From NCBI GenBank assembly GCA_907164885.2, contig OU015490.1, forward strand, positions 18,454,940 to 18,518,939: a DNA stretch of 64,000 nt, written 5' to 3'. The position numbers were made by a program, and so were the translations under genes. The DNA comes from Dolomedes plantarius (Eukaryota > Arthropoda > Arachnida > Araneae > Dolomedidae). This document shows, one piece after another, positions 9,392 to 20,028 of the stretch (position 1 is the first letter of the stretch; each line of letters opens with the position of its first letter). The notes beneath the pieces are model-generated. The model saw only the letters and a list, made by a program, of their open reading frames with translations, did not search any database and had not been told where the DNA came from.

Positions 9392-9798
9392 TGTTAGTAA
9401 CCCGGTTCTTTACACTTCCCATTTTATAGTAATGTTGCGTCATACTGTATGTATAACGCCAGTTTGAAGGAGTGAGGTCACAACTCCGTTTTTGTGTTTT
9501 TATTTCCTTTTGTATCGATACTAGCTCCTTCAATCGATATGTAAATTTTACGTAAGTACTCAAGTATAAAAGGGGAGTACATACTTGTTACTATGAGCAT
9601 TTGACATTTGTTATTGCCTTGACTTGTATTTGCTTTCAAGCGGTTAGGGTAAGTTACCCAACGCTGTGTTAATTATTCTAAATGTGAATAAACTTTTTTT
9701 TTAATTTTAACTTAACTTTCCTTCGAGTCATATTATTTTTCTTATCAAGACTCTGCTATGCTTCACTGAGGCAACTCTATTCGAAAGATTAATCAACA
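9392..9798 (+). repeat. Copia 5' LTR
   Basis: Starts TGTTAGTAACCCGGTTCTTT and ends GATTAATCAACA. It differs from the 3' LTR by few changes, mainly small indels around GAGCATTTGACATTTG and near the AATAAAC run at 9686. Confidence 0.9.
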
Positions 9799-9815
9799 TG
9801 GTTATGGGCCAGACG
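9799..9815 (+). promoter_or_regulatory. Copia primer-binding site
   Basis: TGGTTATGGGCC follows the 5' LTR directly. Drosophila copia uses a GGTTATGGGCC-type site complementary to an internal part of initiator tRNA-Met, so the same priming mode is likely. Confidence 0.7.
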
Positions 9816-10082
9816 CCTTAGCATAGCTAATCTACTTTCGGAAAAATGACTCGAGGAAATTTATTTTTAAAAGCTGATAGAGAATGCTCAGAAGGGGGGG
9901 CCTTGACACCCCAAGTGTAATTGCACGTTAACTTTTGCTTCAAATGACGTTGGACTGAACTGGTTCCTGAAATCACGTTTTCACTCTAATTCGTCTAGTG
10001 CTCGCCTTGTGCTCATATTTTCAAACCCATAATGTGATACAATTTCATTAAATTCTTCCTGGAAGTGATTTTGCTTTAAAGA

Positions 10083-12397
10083 ATGGCGTCAAGTACCAGT
10101 GAAGTAAATTTTAAGATCGCGCTTTTAAGCGAAAGTAATTACTCAACATGGTGTACAGATTTGAGGATGTTGCTGATGTAACGTGGGTGCTGGGAGATTG
10201 TTCAAAGAACTGAAAAAGCACCTGTAGCACAAGAAGGTGAAAAGGTAGACGTGACTGCAGCAAGGGACTTTAGAAATCGAAGAAACAGAGCGCTTCCGAC
10301 AATTTACTTGAGCGTATCGCCTCGATATCGTGCCCTGCTCGAAAAAGCTATTGACGGACCTGATGCCTGGGATAAGCTGAAAAAGTGCTTTGAACCAGAC
10401 AGTCCTGCTCGTGTCATGTCACTTAAGAATGAATTCTATTCCTGTCGTATGGAACCAGATGAGGATATAGGGTTGTATTCAAGTAAACTAGCCAGTGTTT
10501 TTGATAAGCTGAGTGAGGCTGGTCATGCTGTATCCGAAATTGATAAAATATTTCAGTTTATGCGATATCTCCCAAAGGAGTTCGATAATATTGTTCAAAC
10601 GATATATCGGTGGGAGAAGGATCAATTTACTTTTATTTCTGTACGAGAAGAATTACTTGCCGAAGAAGCAAGGTTGAAACAGAGAGTTGCAGACCAAGCA
10701 AATATTTCTTATCTAACAAGAAACCGGCCGGAGGGGTTCCGGCGACAAGAGACGATTGACAAGCTCAAGCAGACAGATTCTCATCCATTACCGAGAAGAA
10801 AATGTCACAAGTGTCACCAGCTTGGTCATCTTCGCAAAGATTGTCGTATATCCAGAAAATCAAGGACTTATAAGCAATCTAAACAGTCAAGTTCAGTACG
10901 TGAACGATATCAGTATACCAGTCCGAGTCGACCAAACAACAGTTTCCTGCTGGAAGCGTTAGTGACTGGAATTGAGGAGCGTTGTTGGGTGTTCGATACA
11001 GCCTCCTCGTCTCATTTTTGTAAGGACAGAGACATTATGTCCGATTTTACACCAGTTACAGATCAGACATTAGTGGGAACAGTCAACGGTGTCTCTACCC
11101 CTGTTACAGGTAAGGGATCTGTAGTTATTTTTGTAAATGGTGAAAAATATACCTTAATTGATGTACTTTATGCACCAGAACTGAGGAAAAACCTCATATC
11201 TGGCCCTCGTGTTGACGAATGGGGAGTCAAATACGTAGGAGGTCAGGGAAAAATAGATGTGATACTACTTTTTACTGCAAAGTTAGTAAATGGACTTTAT
11301 TGTATTTACCCAGAGTATGAAAAATGTCATGATGCTCAAAATTTTCAGTCAAAAATTGTAAACACAAAACACACCATCTCTAAATGTTCTAAAAATAGAA
11401 GATCCACGGCTTTTGCTTCGGAAAGTTTAAATGTATGGCATAAACGCTTCGCTCACATAAATGCAGAATATATAAAATTAACATCTAAAAATAACTGCGT
11501 AAAAGGGTTACCAAAGTTAACGGGGAATCTTGATTCGTGTGATCTATGTCACGAAGCTAAATCCAAAAGAGTTCGTATTATATCCAGTGATTTAAAACTA
11601 TCTCAAAACCCCCTTGACTTGATCTATATGGATCTGTGTGGTCCTTTCCCGAGACCATCGATCCACAGGCATTTATACTTTTTATCTGTGGTTGATGACT
11701 ATTCTAGAAAAGTTTGGGTTTTTCCCCTTAAATCTAAAACAGAAGTATTTCAAACCTTTAAAAAGTTTAAAACAAGAGCTGAAAGGTTCCTGGATCGGAA
11801 ACTTAAATGTATTCGTACTGACAATGGTACAGAATTTATAAATGATCAATTCAGGGAGTATTGTGAAGACTTGGGGATCCAACATGAAAAATATAACCCT
11901 TACACCCCCGAGCAGAACGGAGTATGTGAGAGGTTTCATTATACTGCTGTTAACGGAATAAATGTTTTACTTAGGGATAGTGGCATGAGTCAATGCTTTT
12001 GGCCAGAGGATCTTTTACATTACACTTACACATGGAATCGTGTATGCCATGCTGGAATGACAAAAACACCATTTGAGCTCTATGGGGGACGACAGCCGTC
12101 AGTTAAACACTTACGGCCGTTCGGCACGAAAGTTTTTGTCGGTATACCTAAAAAATTACAATTAAAACTAGATTTAAGGTCTAAACCAGGAATGTTTTGC
12201 AGACGAAAGGATACAGAATTTGGATGCCGAACGAGCATAAGATTATCGAAACCATAAATGTCAGGTTTGATGAAAATCAAAAGGGCGGTTTGAGTAATGC
12301 GTCTGTGGAACGCGAACTGGACCCAGAGTTCGTAGATTTTAAATTTCCCCTTGAAGACTCAGATGAGTTGAATTTTTCAAAGCCCCAACTATTGTAA
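10083..12397 (+). pseudogene. Copia gag-protease-integrase, damaged
   Basis: ATG at 10083 opens Gag, but TAA at 10179-10181 stops it in frame. The same frame then runs to 12257. Visible in order: Gag body, CCHC knuckle (CHKCHQLGHLRKDC), protease motif (WVFDTASSSHF, where DSGAS-like is usual), the integrase zinc-binding end (CDLCHEAKSKR), and the integrase core with YMDLCGPF, RTDNGTEF and PYTPEQNGVCER (D, D, E). A frameshift near 12200 moves the GYRIW region into another frame that ends at 12397. The region 12398-12753 between integrase and RT has stops in all frames examined. Confidence 0.88.
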
Positions 12398-12753
12398 AGC
12401 TGTCCCAAACAGATAGTGCGAGTTCGTATGTGATTCTGATAGTGATTCTGAAGTACCCGGTAACAAAATTGTAAACTGGACGCGTAAAGCTGTTCCAAGG
12501 ACAAGTAGTAAAAAAAACTGATATTTATTATTATGAGGAAGGAAAAGATGATGCATCAAGTAGGTTGAGGTCATTGAAAGATGTTAAACAATATTGTAGA
12601 AAAAATTATCTTAAATTTCAACCAGAAATTTTTGATTTTTCTTCCACAAATAAATATTCAGGGATTATTGCTGGAACCAAAGCGGGTCATAGTAGCTTAA
12701 TGTCAGATTGACTGGAAAAGGAAATTTACATTCCAAAATGTTTTAAACAGGCT

Positions 12754-14308
12754 ATGAATTCCAAACACGGTGAACAGTGGTTTAATGCAATGGAGGCTGA
12801 ATTAAACACTGTGAAGGAAAGAGGTATTTGGGAGTTAGTAGAACGACCTGAAAATGCTAAAGTGTTGGGTTGTAGATGGGTTTATAATTCAAAGCAGGAT
12901 GAATCGGATAAAATTAAAAGATTCAAAGCACGCTTAGTTGCCCAGGGTTATCACCAACGAAAAGGTGAAAGTTTTGAAGTTTTTCCCCAGTTATCAACTT
13001 AGCTTGATAAGGTTCTTTTCCGCTGTACTCGTTTGCCTGAACCACTGGACACATTTGCAGTGTGACATTAAATGCTCACACCTATATGCCCCATTAAGCG
13101 AAGTAATTTATATGTGTCAGCCTCCTGGTTTTGAAAAATCCAATTTAGTTTGTCGTTTAAAAAGTCAATATATGGACTTAGGCAGAGCGGGCGAGAATGG
13201 TTTTTTAAAATTCACGCGGTATTAAAAGTTGGGTTTTAGAAAATTTGAATGGTGTAATTGCGCATATTTTAGATTGAAATGTTATATTTTTATTATATGT
13301 GGATGACATAGTCGTGTTTGGTAGATGGTAGAGAACAAAAACATATCGACACAGCTATTAAATTGTTGAAAAATAAATTTGAATTAACGATTTTGGGGAA
13401 AACTAAAAAACTTTTGGGGGTTGAATTTTTAGAAACTGACAACAAACTTTTTATTCACCAACTTGAATATATAAATAAAATTTGCAAAACATACGATAAG
13501 TATTACTATCCAATATCATCATTACCTATAGCGAAGGGGGTTATTTACTCTAAAACACAGTGTCCACAGGATAAAGTTGAAATTGAGGAAATGTCTAAAA
13601 TTCCGTACAGGAGTCTTGTAGGCTGTCTGGCGTTCTTAGCTAACAGAACGAGACCCGATATTTCATACACAATCAATATTTTTTCCCAGTTTCAACAAAT
13701 TCCAGAAATGGTACATTGGATGGGACTTCTTAAGTTTCTAGGATATATAAAATATACTAAAAATTTAAAACTCGACATTTCTAATATTAGTAATCTAAAT
13801 CTTAATGCTTATTCTGACGCTGATTTTTCAAATAATCGTGATAGTAGAGTTCCGATGGGAGGTCATATAATTTTTGTTGATCAGGCTCCAGTAGTTTGGC
13901 GTTCTTTTAAACAGAAATCGGTATGTTTGAGTACCATGGAATCTGAATTTGTTTCTTTTAACGGAAGCATCGAAAGAACTCATCTGGTATGAACGTATTT
14001 GTAAGGAGTGTGAGAAATTTAAAATTATACCCCAAAATAAAAACATCCCAAAGCTGTTTGTTGATAATCAAGCTACTATTAACTTTGTTAAATCCCCGCT
14101 TGAAAACTGTCGAACAAAGCACATAGACATTAAATTATTTTTTGTAAGAGACCTAGTTTACCAAAAACTTTTTGAATTAAACTACATACAAAGTAAATCA
14201 AATTTATCAGGTGTTTTTACGAAGCCACAACAAAAGATAGAACTAAAAAGAATTAGGGATGCAGTGTTTTGTGATAGTACGATTAAAGATAATGTACTCT
14301 GTAAATGA
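12754..14308 (+). pseudogene. Copia reverse transcriptase-RNase H, damaged
   Basis: RT begins with NSKHGEQWFNAMEAEL and CRWVYNSKQDESDKIKRFKA, then shifts frame near 12990 (LSLIRFFSAVLVCLNHWTHL, CQPPGFEKSNLVCRLK). The catalytic YVDDIVV lies near 13300, just before another break. RNase H follows (SDADFSNNRDSRVPMGGHI, TMESEFVSF) and shifts once more near 13960 into LFVDNQATINFVKSPLENC and RTKHIDIKLFFVRD, ending at 14308. The protein cannot be made as one chain without several frame changes. Confidence 0.88.
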
Positions 14309-14447
14309 AATGATGGACTTTAACTTAAAATGAGACATTTGAAGTTGTTAGCATTTTTTTCAATGCTTGTGAACGGATTGTATTTTCTATATTATGTAAT
14401 GTGTTTTTTCTATTATGTAATGTATAAATATATTCTTTTTGAAAGTG

Positions 14448-14465
14448 TAAAGAGGGGGGGGCCAA
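14448..14465 (+). promoter_or_regulatory. Copia polypurine tract
   Basis: AAAGAGGGGGGGGCCAA immediately precedes the 3' LTR, the expected site of plus-strand priming. Confidence 0.8.
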
Positions 14466-14874
14466 TGTTAGTAACCCGGTTCTTTACACTTCCCATTTTA
14501 TAGTAATGTTGCGTCATACTGTATGTATAACGCCAGTTTGAAGGAGTGAGGTCACAACTCCGTTTTTGTGTTTTTATTTCCTTTTGTATCGATACTAGCT
14601 CCTTCAATCGATATGTAAATTTTACGTAAGTACTCAAGTATAAAAGGGGAGTACATACTTGTTACTATGAGCATTTGAGCATTTGTTATTGCCTTGCCTT
14701 TACTTGACTTGTATTTGCTTTCAAGCGGTTAGGGTAAGTTACCCAACGCTGTGTTAATTATTCTAAATGTTTTTTTTTTGTTTTAACTTAACTTTCCTTC
14801 GAGCCATATTATTTTTCTTATCAAGACTCTGCTATGCTTCACTGAGGCAACTCTATTCGAAAGATTAATCAACA
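14466..14874 (+). repeat. Copia 3' LTR
   Basis: Starts TGTTAGTAACCCGG and ends AATCAACA. Small tandem expansions relative to the 5' LTR are visible (GAGCATTTGAGCATTTG; CCTTGCCTTTACTTGACTTG). Confidence 0.9.
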
Positions 14875-15099
14875 AGAATCAATTTTGTTTCTATAAATTG
14901 TAGTAATTGTATATATATGATTAATTGTAGTTGGATGTATTTGAGTTTATCTCGTGTATTGAGCTGTGAGGCTTTGGAGCTTGTCTGATTTGAATTATGT
15001 AAGAAATGTAATTTATTTGTTGAAATTTGTAGGCCATCGCACCTCTAGTCGTCAGTCATTACTTACCGTATACCTTCGCGCATAGCCGGTATTGCTTTT
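14875..15099. other. AT-rich sequence between Copia and the piggyBac relic
   Basis: No coding signal is recognised on either strand. If it belongs to the piggyBac copy, the C-terminal coding part has decayed or been lost. Confidence 0.4.
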
Positions 15100-15302
15100 G
15101 GATTATTTAAGCTATATATGGGTTACTTACGCATTCTTTTATTATTTCTCCACTAAAAAATTTTTGTTATACAGTTTAAAATATTTTTCGCTGGGACATA
15201 CTGTCGAAATCCTAGTCTCCCTTTCCACAGTAAGATACTTTCATCAACTAATATATTCCTATCAAGAATATATCAAGAACTCTGGAAGTTTTGAATGATT
15301 TA

Positions 15303-15488
15303 GGGCCTGTTCACATAGGAGTCCGTTGCGTTGCGTTAAGGAAAAGATGACGTTGAGACGAAAATAAACCAATCATAGGCGTTAAAAATTTCATTGCTAA
15401 TCGTTTGAAGGTATATGATTGGTTTATTTTCGTCTTAACGTCATCTTTTCCTTAACGCAACGCAACGGACTCCTATGTGAACAGGCCC
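15303..15488. mobile_element. Palindromic MITE, GGGCCTGTTCACATAGG ends, TSD TA
   Basis: The arms GGGCCTGTTCACATAGGAGT and its complement ACTCCTATGTGAACAGGCCC extend inward almost perfectly. The insertion interrupts piggyBac codons. With one TA removed the flanks give GATTTAAATC, which reads D-L-N in the correct frame, so the target was a TA dinucleotide. Confidence 0.88.
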
Positions 15489-15923
15489 TAAATCTAAAAA
15501 AGGTACAATTTTTTCAATCTTTTTGGCATCAGAAGAAGTAAAATGCAAGTATCGAAGAATTTCGATGAACTGGTCCCGACTCATAACCTTGCTGAAAAAA
15601 GGTGTCGCAATCAAAGGATTCGTTGAGTAGTACATCTTAATTTTCGGTTTTTTCACGATACCCATTAAAATTGTCAAAGCAAATTAAACAAACATTTCTT
15701 TTCTTTAGTTACAGGCAAAAAAATACTTCGAGGATGAACTCTGTTCACTTTCCGGGTTTATGTACCTCTCATACGCATTAATTTGGTTAGTATAATATAA
15801 TACGCAGTAATTTAGTTATTAAATCCATTACAGTTTCGTCAAGAAAACATCTGAAAAAATCCAATTAATTTGATACAGCATCATCGACTTTTATTCCGCA
15901 TGCCGCTGTGAATGTTAGTTGAG

Positions 15924-16175
15924 TTAACCCTTTCAGGGACAACAAACTGCACTGTTTGCACCGTGCACATTTTTTTTCTCCATATTTTTAACCTAACAAA
16001 TCTTGAAAAATTTTCAAATTAGAGGTTTTAAAGTCATTTTACTTCTTTAAACTGATAACAGATGGCAGCACTAGCGGTTTTTCTGCTCATTTAACTGGAA
16101 TACATAGAATGCAAGTGAAAGAATGACGAGATTTAAGCGTTTGCACTGTGCAAACGGCGCCCCTCAAAGGGTTAA
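15924..16175. mobile_element. TTAA MITE, CCCTTTCAGGGAC ends
   Basis: TTAACCCTTTCAGGGACAAC at the left and CGGCGCCCCTCAAAGGGTTAA (reverse-complement TTAACCCTTTGAGGGG) at the right. Subterminal CTGTTTGCACCGTGCAC and TTTGCACTGTGCAAACGG are also inverted. 252 bases, no coding capacity. It shares its right TTAA with the next element. Confidence 0.8.
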
Positions 16176-16980
16176 GGGGACAAAAGACCTCGAATCTCTT
16201 TTTTTTTTTTTTTCAATATTTTACTCTACACATAAAATTAGAACAATAAATATTCTTTTCTAGCACATTGAGGACACTTAAATTTCACAAATAAGCATTT
16301 TGTAAGAATAAGACCTGTTTTTCAAAAAGTTCTTCAGAAATGTTAGGAATTTTTCAAACTGCTTCATGCGCATTTATTTTCTCCTCATTTCTTACCAATT
16401 TCTCAAGATTGTTTATTGAAGTATTTGTCACAAAATTGTGCATAATTCTCTAAAACCACGAATATTTTTCAAATTTGAAGACCATTAAATAAAGAAAAAA
16501 CATTAAAAAAAATAACAGGCAGATAAAAAAAAAAATAATTACTTATGGCTTTAGATTCATACAAAATAAAACCCAATGCATGATTATGTTTATTTATGTA
16601 CGGTACACTTATATTAAAAAAATAAAGGTTTTTAAAGGATTTGGAATTGACATGGAGCATTTTGAAAAAAGCCAGAATTTTTGAAAAAATTTTGAAAAAC
16701 AGGCATTATTTTCCCCCCAAAAAAATCTTATTTTGATTTCCAAGGGTCTTCAATTGTACTAAAAATGAACACAAATTATTCTCATTTTGTAAATAGAGTT
16801 AAAAATTGAAAATTAAAAAACTCGTGATTAAGAGCCTGTTCACATAGGAGTCCGTTGCGTTGCGTTAAGGAAAAGATGAAGTTGAGACGAAAATAAACCA
16901 ATCATAGGCGTTAAAAATTTCATTGCTAATCGTTTGGAGGCATATGATTGGTTTATTTTTAGGGTCCCTTGTCCCCTTAA
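16172..16980. mobile_element. TTAA MITE, TTAAGGGGACAA ends
   Basis: The left end is TTAAGGGGACAAAAGACCTC and the right end, reverse-complemented, is TTAAGGGGACAAGGGACCCT. Length 809 bases. The interior is AT-rich and includes a partial copy of the GGGCCTGTTCACATAGG palindrome (16831-16959). The element lies inside the piggyBac transposase frame. Confidence 0.75.
16831..16959. repeat. Truncated second copy of the GGGCCTGTTCAC palindrome
   Basis: AGAGCCTGTTCACATAGGAG to TATGATTGGTTTATTTTT matches the left arm and loop of the element at 15303-15488. The right arm is missing and joined to the terminal sequence of the surrounding TTAA element. Confidence 0.8.
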
Positions 16981-17559
16981 ATCCCTTACGTGAGAAGACC
17001 CCGAAGAAGTACCGTCCCGCTATATACTCAGAACAGAAATGTCTGATATATCTTCATCACTCTGATCTCGGTGTTCCAGATAAACAGATTCACCCGACTA
17101 GATTTCTGTATCACTGTCACTACTTTCATAATCACTTTCAGTTTCAGACACATTTCTCATCAATTCAGAAATTTCGTCTTCTGTTAAATATTTTCGCCAT
17201 ATTAAATCATCAAAGGAAAGAAATCTCACTGCAACAGGATCTGATTCTAACTGAAAACTAAACGGTGAACCCATATACCCAATGCTTCAATCCAACCGCA
17301 AAAGAAAAACAAAATTGCTCGTAAACAAAGACCACGTGCAAAGTTTAAATGCCCTACCCGCTGACAGCCGAACGCAATACATCCATTCCTCCGTTTCTTT
17401 ACATAAAACGATAGACAGCATGTGATTCATACTAGTCTTGTTTTCGAATAGAAGGTCCCAACTACGCGTACTCCAAATTTCATAGACATACGATGCCATC
17501 TGGTGCCCCAAAAATTAACTAATAAAACATTCTGAACTACTGGCACATATAGGTGACGG

Positions 17560-17622
17560 TCGGCCAGAAACGCGGATAGCTGCTGGCACGTATACGTGCC
17601 TTTCGCCGCGAAAGGGATTTAA
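17560..17622 (-). other. Probable 5' terminus of the piggyBac copy
   Basis: On the minus strand, TTTAAATCCCTTTCGCGGCG is followed by the palindromic GGCACGTATACGTGCC, the style of piggyBac-like ends. It lies about 345 bases upstream of the transposase ATG. TTAA is at 17619-17622. Confidence 0.6.
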
Positions 17623-18442
17623 AGTAGGTTTCTTTTGTCCCATATTTGTTTTTATTGGTGGCAACTTTTCCCCTGCAGCGACTCTGAAACTTTTAATAAT
17701 TTATGAATTGTTTATCGGGACGTAAATCTTCAGGCTGTGATGGCTCCATGCACATGTGTGCTCCAAAATTAGAGTAAGAAATGAATTTTCCTTCTTCCTA
17801 AGAACTGAGCTTTCTGCATAACTTGTCTGGAGGAATATTCCCTGGTCAAAATCCGTTCAAAGTACAAGCTGCCTTCACAGAGGCACAACAGAAATAATTC
17901 AATAAGAACTGTGAATATTTAGTCATTGTTTGCTAATTCGAAGTCATCATCTTTCAGGGCTACCAAAGCGTTCTATTTTCGACTGCCCTGCTGTGAAAAT
18001 TTTTCGTAGGTTTGAGTTTTCTCTAATTTTCCATGTACATTTGGAAAAATAGATCAGAGTGTATAAAATTTGATTTAAATTGAAACGATTTAAAATAATT
18101 TCAATGAAATGAACATGAATGTATAAAACCGAAATAAAACTTGAAATTTCAAATGTGTCATAATTCTTCCTTTTCCTATACACGACTTTATACTTTAATA
18201 ATTCATAGTAAAAAGGGGAGGTAATCTAGCCGATAGACTGATTACCTGAAACTCGTTAATTAAAAGAAAATAAGCAAAGATTATATGCATGATTTATCAA
18301 TAAAAATGACTCGGGGATTTATTGATGATCATTCACTTTTATCCCTCGAGAATCATTGATTCTTCCTCAGCGTTTGTCGGAAACATGTGGTAAAGTAGAA
18401 TGTTTATGGTGTCCATGTACACATAAACCACTCCTTCCTTAC
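17623..18442. other. AT-rich stretch without recognised features
   Basis: Only short frames and low-complexity sequence are seen, grading into an ACAT/TA microsatellite at 18443-18482. Confidence 0.5.
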
Positions 18443-18448
18443 ATATAC

Positions 18449-18482
<34 letters not shown>
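18443..18482. repeat. (ACAT)n/(TA)n microsatellite
   Basis: ACATACATACATACATATAT runs into (AT)n and abuts the start of the next LTR element. Confidence 0.9.
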
Positions 18483-19083
18483 TGAAGGCGGAGGACTCTT
18501 TACTTAATCCCCGGTATTTTATATGAAAATATGGTGAAGTTTCATTACAGTTTTGGATGTTTACCACAGGCGATTCCAAGTCCATCGATCAAGAGGCGTG
18601 CCAGCTGTCTAATAAACAGTTGACTAGTAAACCGATGACAACCAGGACTGGAAGTGCAAGGGGTTTTTCTGGACGAGCGGTGGTTCGGGAGGTATGCAAT
18701 AGGAGGAGAACCGGTTTGGACTGGTGTTCGTATGTGGAGGCCAGAGCAGGCCAGTGTCGAGACAGGGACGGACAGAGAGAGACAGAGGTCGGGTGTGGAC
18801 GGTGGTCGACTTTGTCTCGGACCAGCGTGTGCGGAGAAGCCACGTGGAAGAATTGTGATTTGTTTGGCTAGAGTGCCTTGCAGGTGTAAATCGATTGATT
18901 TGGCTGGAAGCCATGAATGCACTGGAGGTGCAAAACTCAAGGAGTTAATGTATATAGTTTGTAAATACGCGAACTGAATAAAGGTCATTTTTATGTTCAT
19001 TAATGAAGCGTATTCTCAGTGATATCTGAGGGAACAGAGTGGCTAGGAATTAGCCATAGTTCGGCGCGCTATCGGAATAGACT
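18483..19083 (+). repeat. LARD-like element, 5' LTR
   Basis: Shares GGACTCTTTACTTAATCCCC through GCTATCGGAATAGACT with the 3' LTR at high identity, with scattered substitutions and small indels (AATAGGAGGAGAACC against AGTTTGAGAACC). Contains AATAAAGG near 18976. Confidence 0.85.
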
Positions 19084-19257
19084 AGTTCAATCAACTAGAA
19101 TTATTAAAGCGAGGGAATTAGAGTACATGAGGGTAAAATTACAGGCTGTAAATTCCTATAGAGAAAGATGAGGTTTAATAAGGAAGGCCGGAGTCACTCA
19201 AATTGAGAAAAGTGCCGAAAGTCAAATTGAGGGGAAAATTTGCGTAGAGCAAAATGA

Positions 19258-20028
19258 AAACTAAGGAATTCTGTAGCCAGTTGGAGATACTTTGAGCAGT
19301 TCGAGGGAAGTGCGGGAAAAAAGAAAACCCTTTTAATTGAGAAAGAAGGCTTAAATTCGGGTGTAGAAAATAGAAGTGAAATAGATAACTCGCTCTGCAA
19401 ATCCGTGAATGTAGAGACAGTTGGGAAAATGAATGTAGATTTGTGTGAGGAAACTAGCCCAGATAGTAGGGAAATAGATAACTCGCTCTGCAAATTCACG
19501 CATGTAGAGACATGTGGGAAAATGAATGTAGATTTGCGTGAAAAAAGTATCCTAACTAAAAGGGAAATATTGTCTGAAAGCGACTCTAACATTTGTGATC
19601 TCGAAGTGAGAAAAGTTAGTTTCTTTGAATCAGCCGAGGTTTTAGAGGACTCTAATCCAGAGTTTTGTGTAACTGACCGCACACAGAGGGGGATGGACCT
19701 TTGTCCGAGAGTCCATTCATCAGGTTCTTTTCAAGTGGAAGGGACTATAAGTGCGTGTCAGGATTTGATGAATGTAGTCGAAAAAGTTGAGCCGAGAGAC
19801 GGTTTAGGAATTGCTCCCCAGGGATTAGACAATGGCATTCGGGAAAACACGGACCCCGAAAGGGTCGAAAGTCCGTCTAAAATGGATGGTCAGATTTTGA
19901 CGGAATTTAGGGGAAACCTAAACAATGCAGCGGATGTGGAGAGAACCCCTGTAGAAAATAGAAACACAGCGATTCCGAGTAGGAATATTTTGAGAGGGAG
20001 GTTACCTAAGATTGGGATACTCCACTGA
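19258..20028 (+). CDS. LARD-like element ORF, acidic part
   Basis: The frame is open from the stop at 19255 to the TGA at 20026-20028. The first good ATG is about 19429 (MNVDLCEETSPDS). The protein is acidic and hydrophilic with no recognised domain. A 93-base unit starting GAAATAGATAACTCGCTCTG is repeated at 19378 and 19471, giving MNVDL and EIDNSLCK twice. It occupies the gag position of the LTR element, but no capsid or zinc-knuckle motif can be seen. It continues in the same frame after the TGA. Confidence 0.5.
   Translation, partial: KLRNSVASWRYFEQFEGSAGKKKTLLIEKEGLNSGVENRSEIDNSLCKSVNVETVGKMNVDLCEETSPDSREIDNSLCKFTHVETCGKMNVDLREKSILTKREILSESDSNICDLEVRKVSFFESAEVLEDSNPEFCVTDRTQRGMDLCPRVHSSGSFQVEGTISACQDLMNVVEKVEPRDGLGIAPQGLDNGIRENTDPERVESPSKMDGQILTEFRGNLNNAADVERTPVENRNTAIPSRNILRGRLPKIGILH

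Larger units (their letters stand above)
9392..14874 (+). mobile_element. Copia (Ty1/copia) LTR retrotransposon, coding-defective
   Basis: The element has almost identical LTRs at 9392-9798 and 14466-14874 with TG...CA ends. A copia-type primer-binding site, a polypurine tract and Gag-PR-IN-RT-RNase H coding order, which defines Copia, are present. GAAT occurs just outside both ends with a one-base offset, so a target duplication is uncertain. The internal region carries at least one premature stop and several frameshifts. Confidence 0.93.
15100..17274 (-). pseudogene. piggyBac-type transposase relic with nested insertions
   Basis: On the minus strand ATG at 17274 opens an acidic N-terminus (MGSPFSFQLESDPVAVRFLS, then LTEDEISELMRNVSETESDY) with two stops before 16981. 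After two inserted TTAA elements, FLDETVMDLI is legible at about 15870-15830. Then comes ILMGIVKKPKIKMYYS ... MSRDQFIEILRYLHF at 15677-15496, and after a third insertion VDESILLWKGRLGFRQYVP near 15230, all hallmarks of the piggyBac DDE core. The C-terminal cysteine-rich part is not seen. The likely 5' terminus is at 17622. Confidence 0.85.

Noticed and set aside
9139..15120. TTATTTAAGCTATATAT on both sides of Copia as target duplication
   Set aside because: The matches lie about 250 bases outside the LTR ends, so they cannot be the insertion duplication.
7781..17622. A single piggyBac copy spanning the whole block from the BTB exon to 17622
   Set aside because: Ends share only CCCTTTCGCG, and the transposase C-terminus is not found in the segments between; kept only as an alternative.
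18545..19000. Several overlapping open frames on both strands
   Set aside because: They lie inside a 600-base LTR and recur in its partner at 22028-22631; the same bases are open in several frames with no protein-like features.
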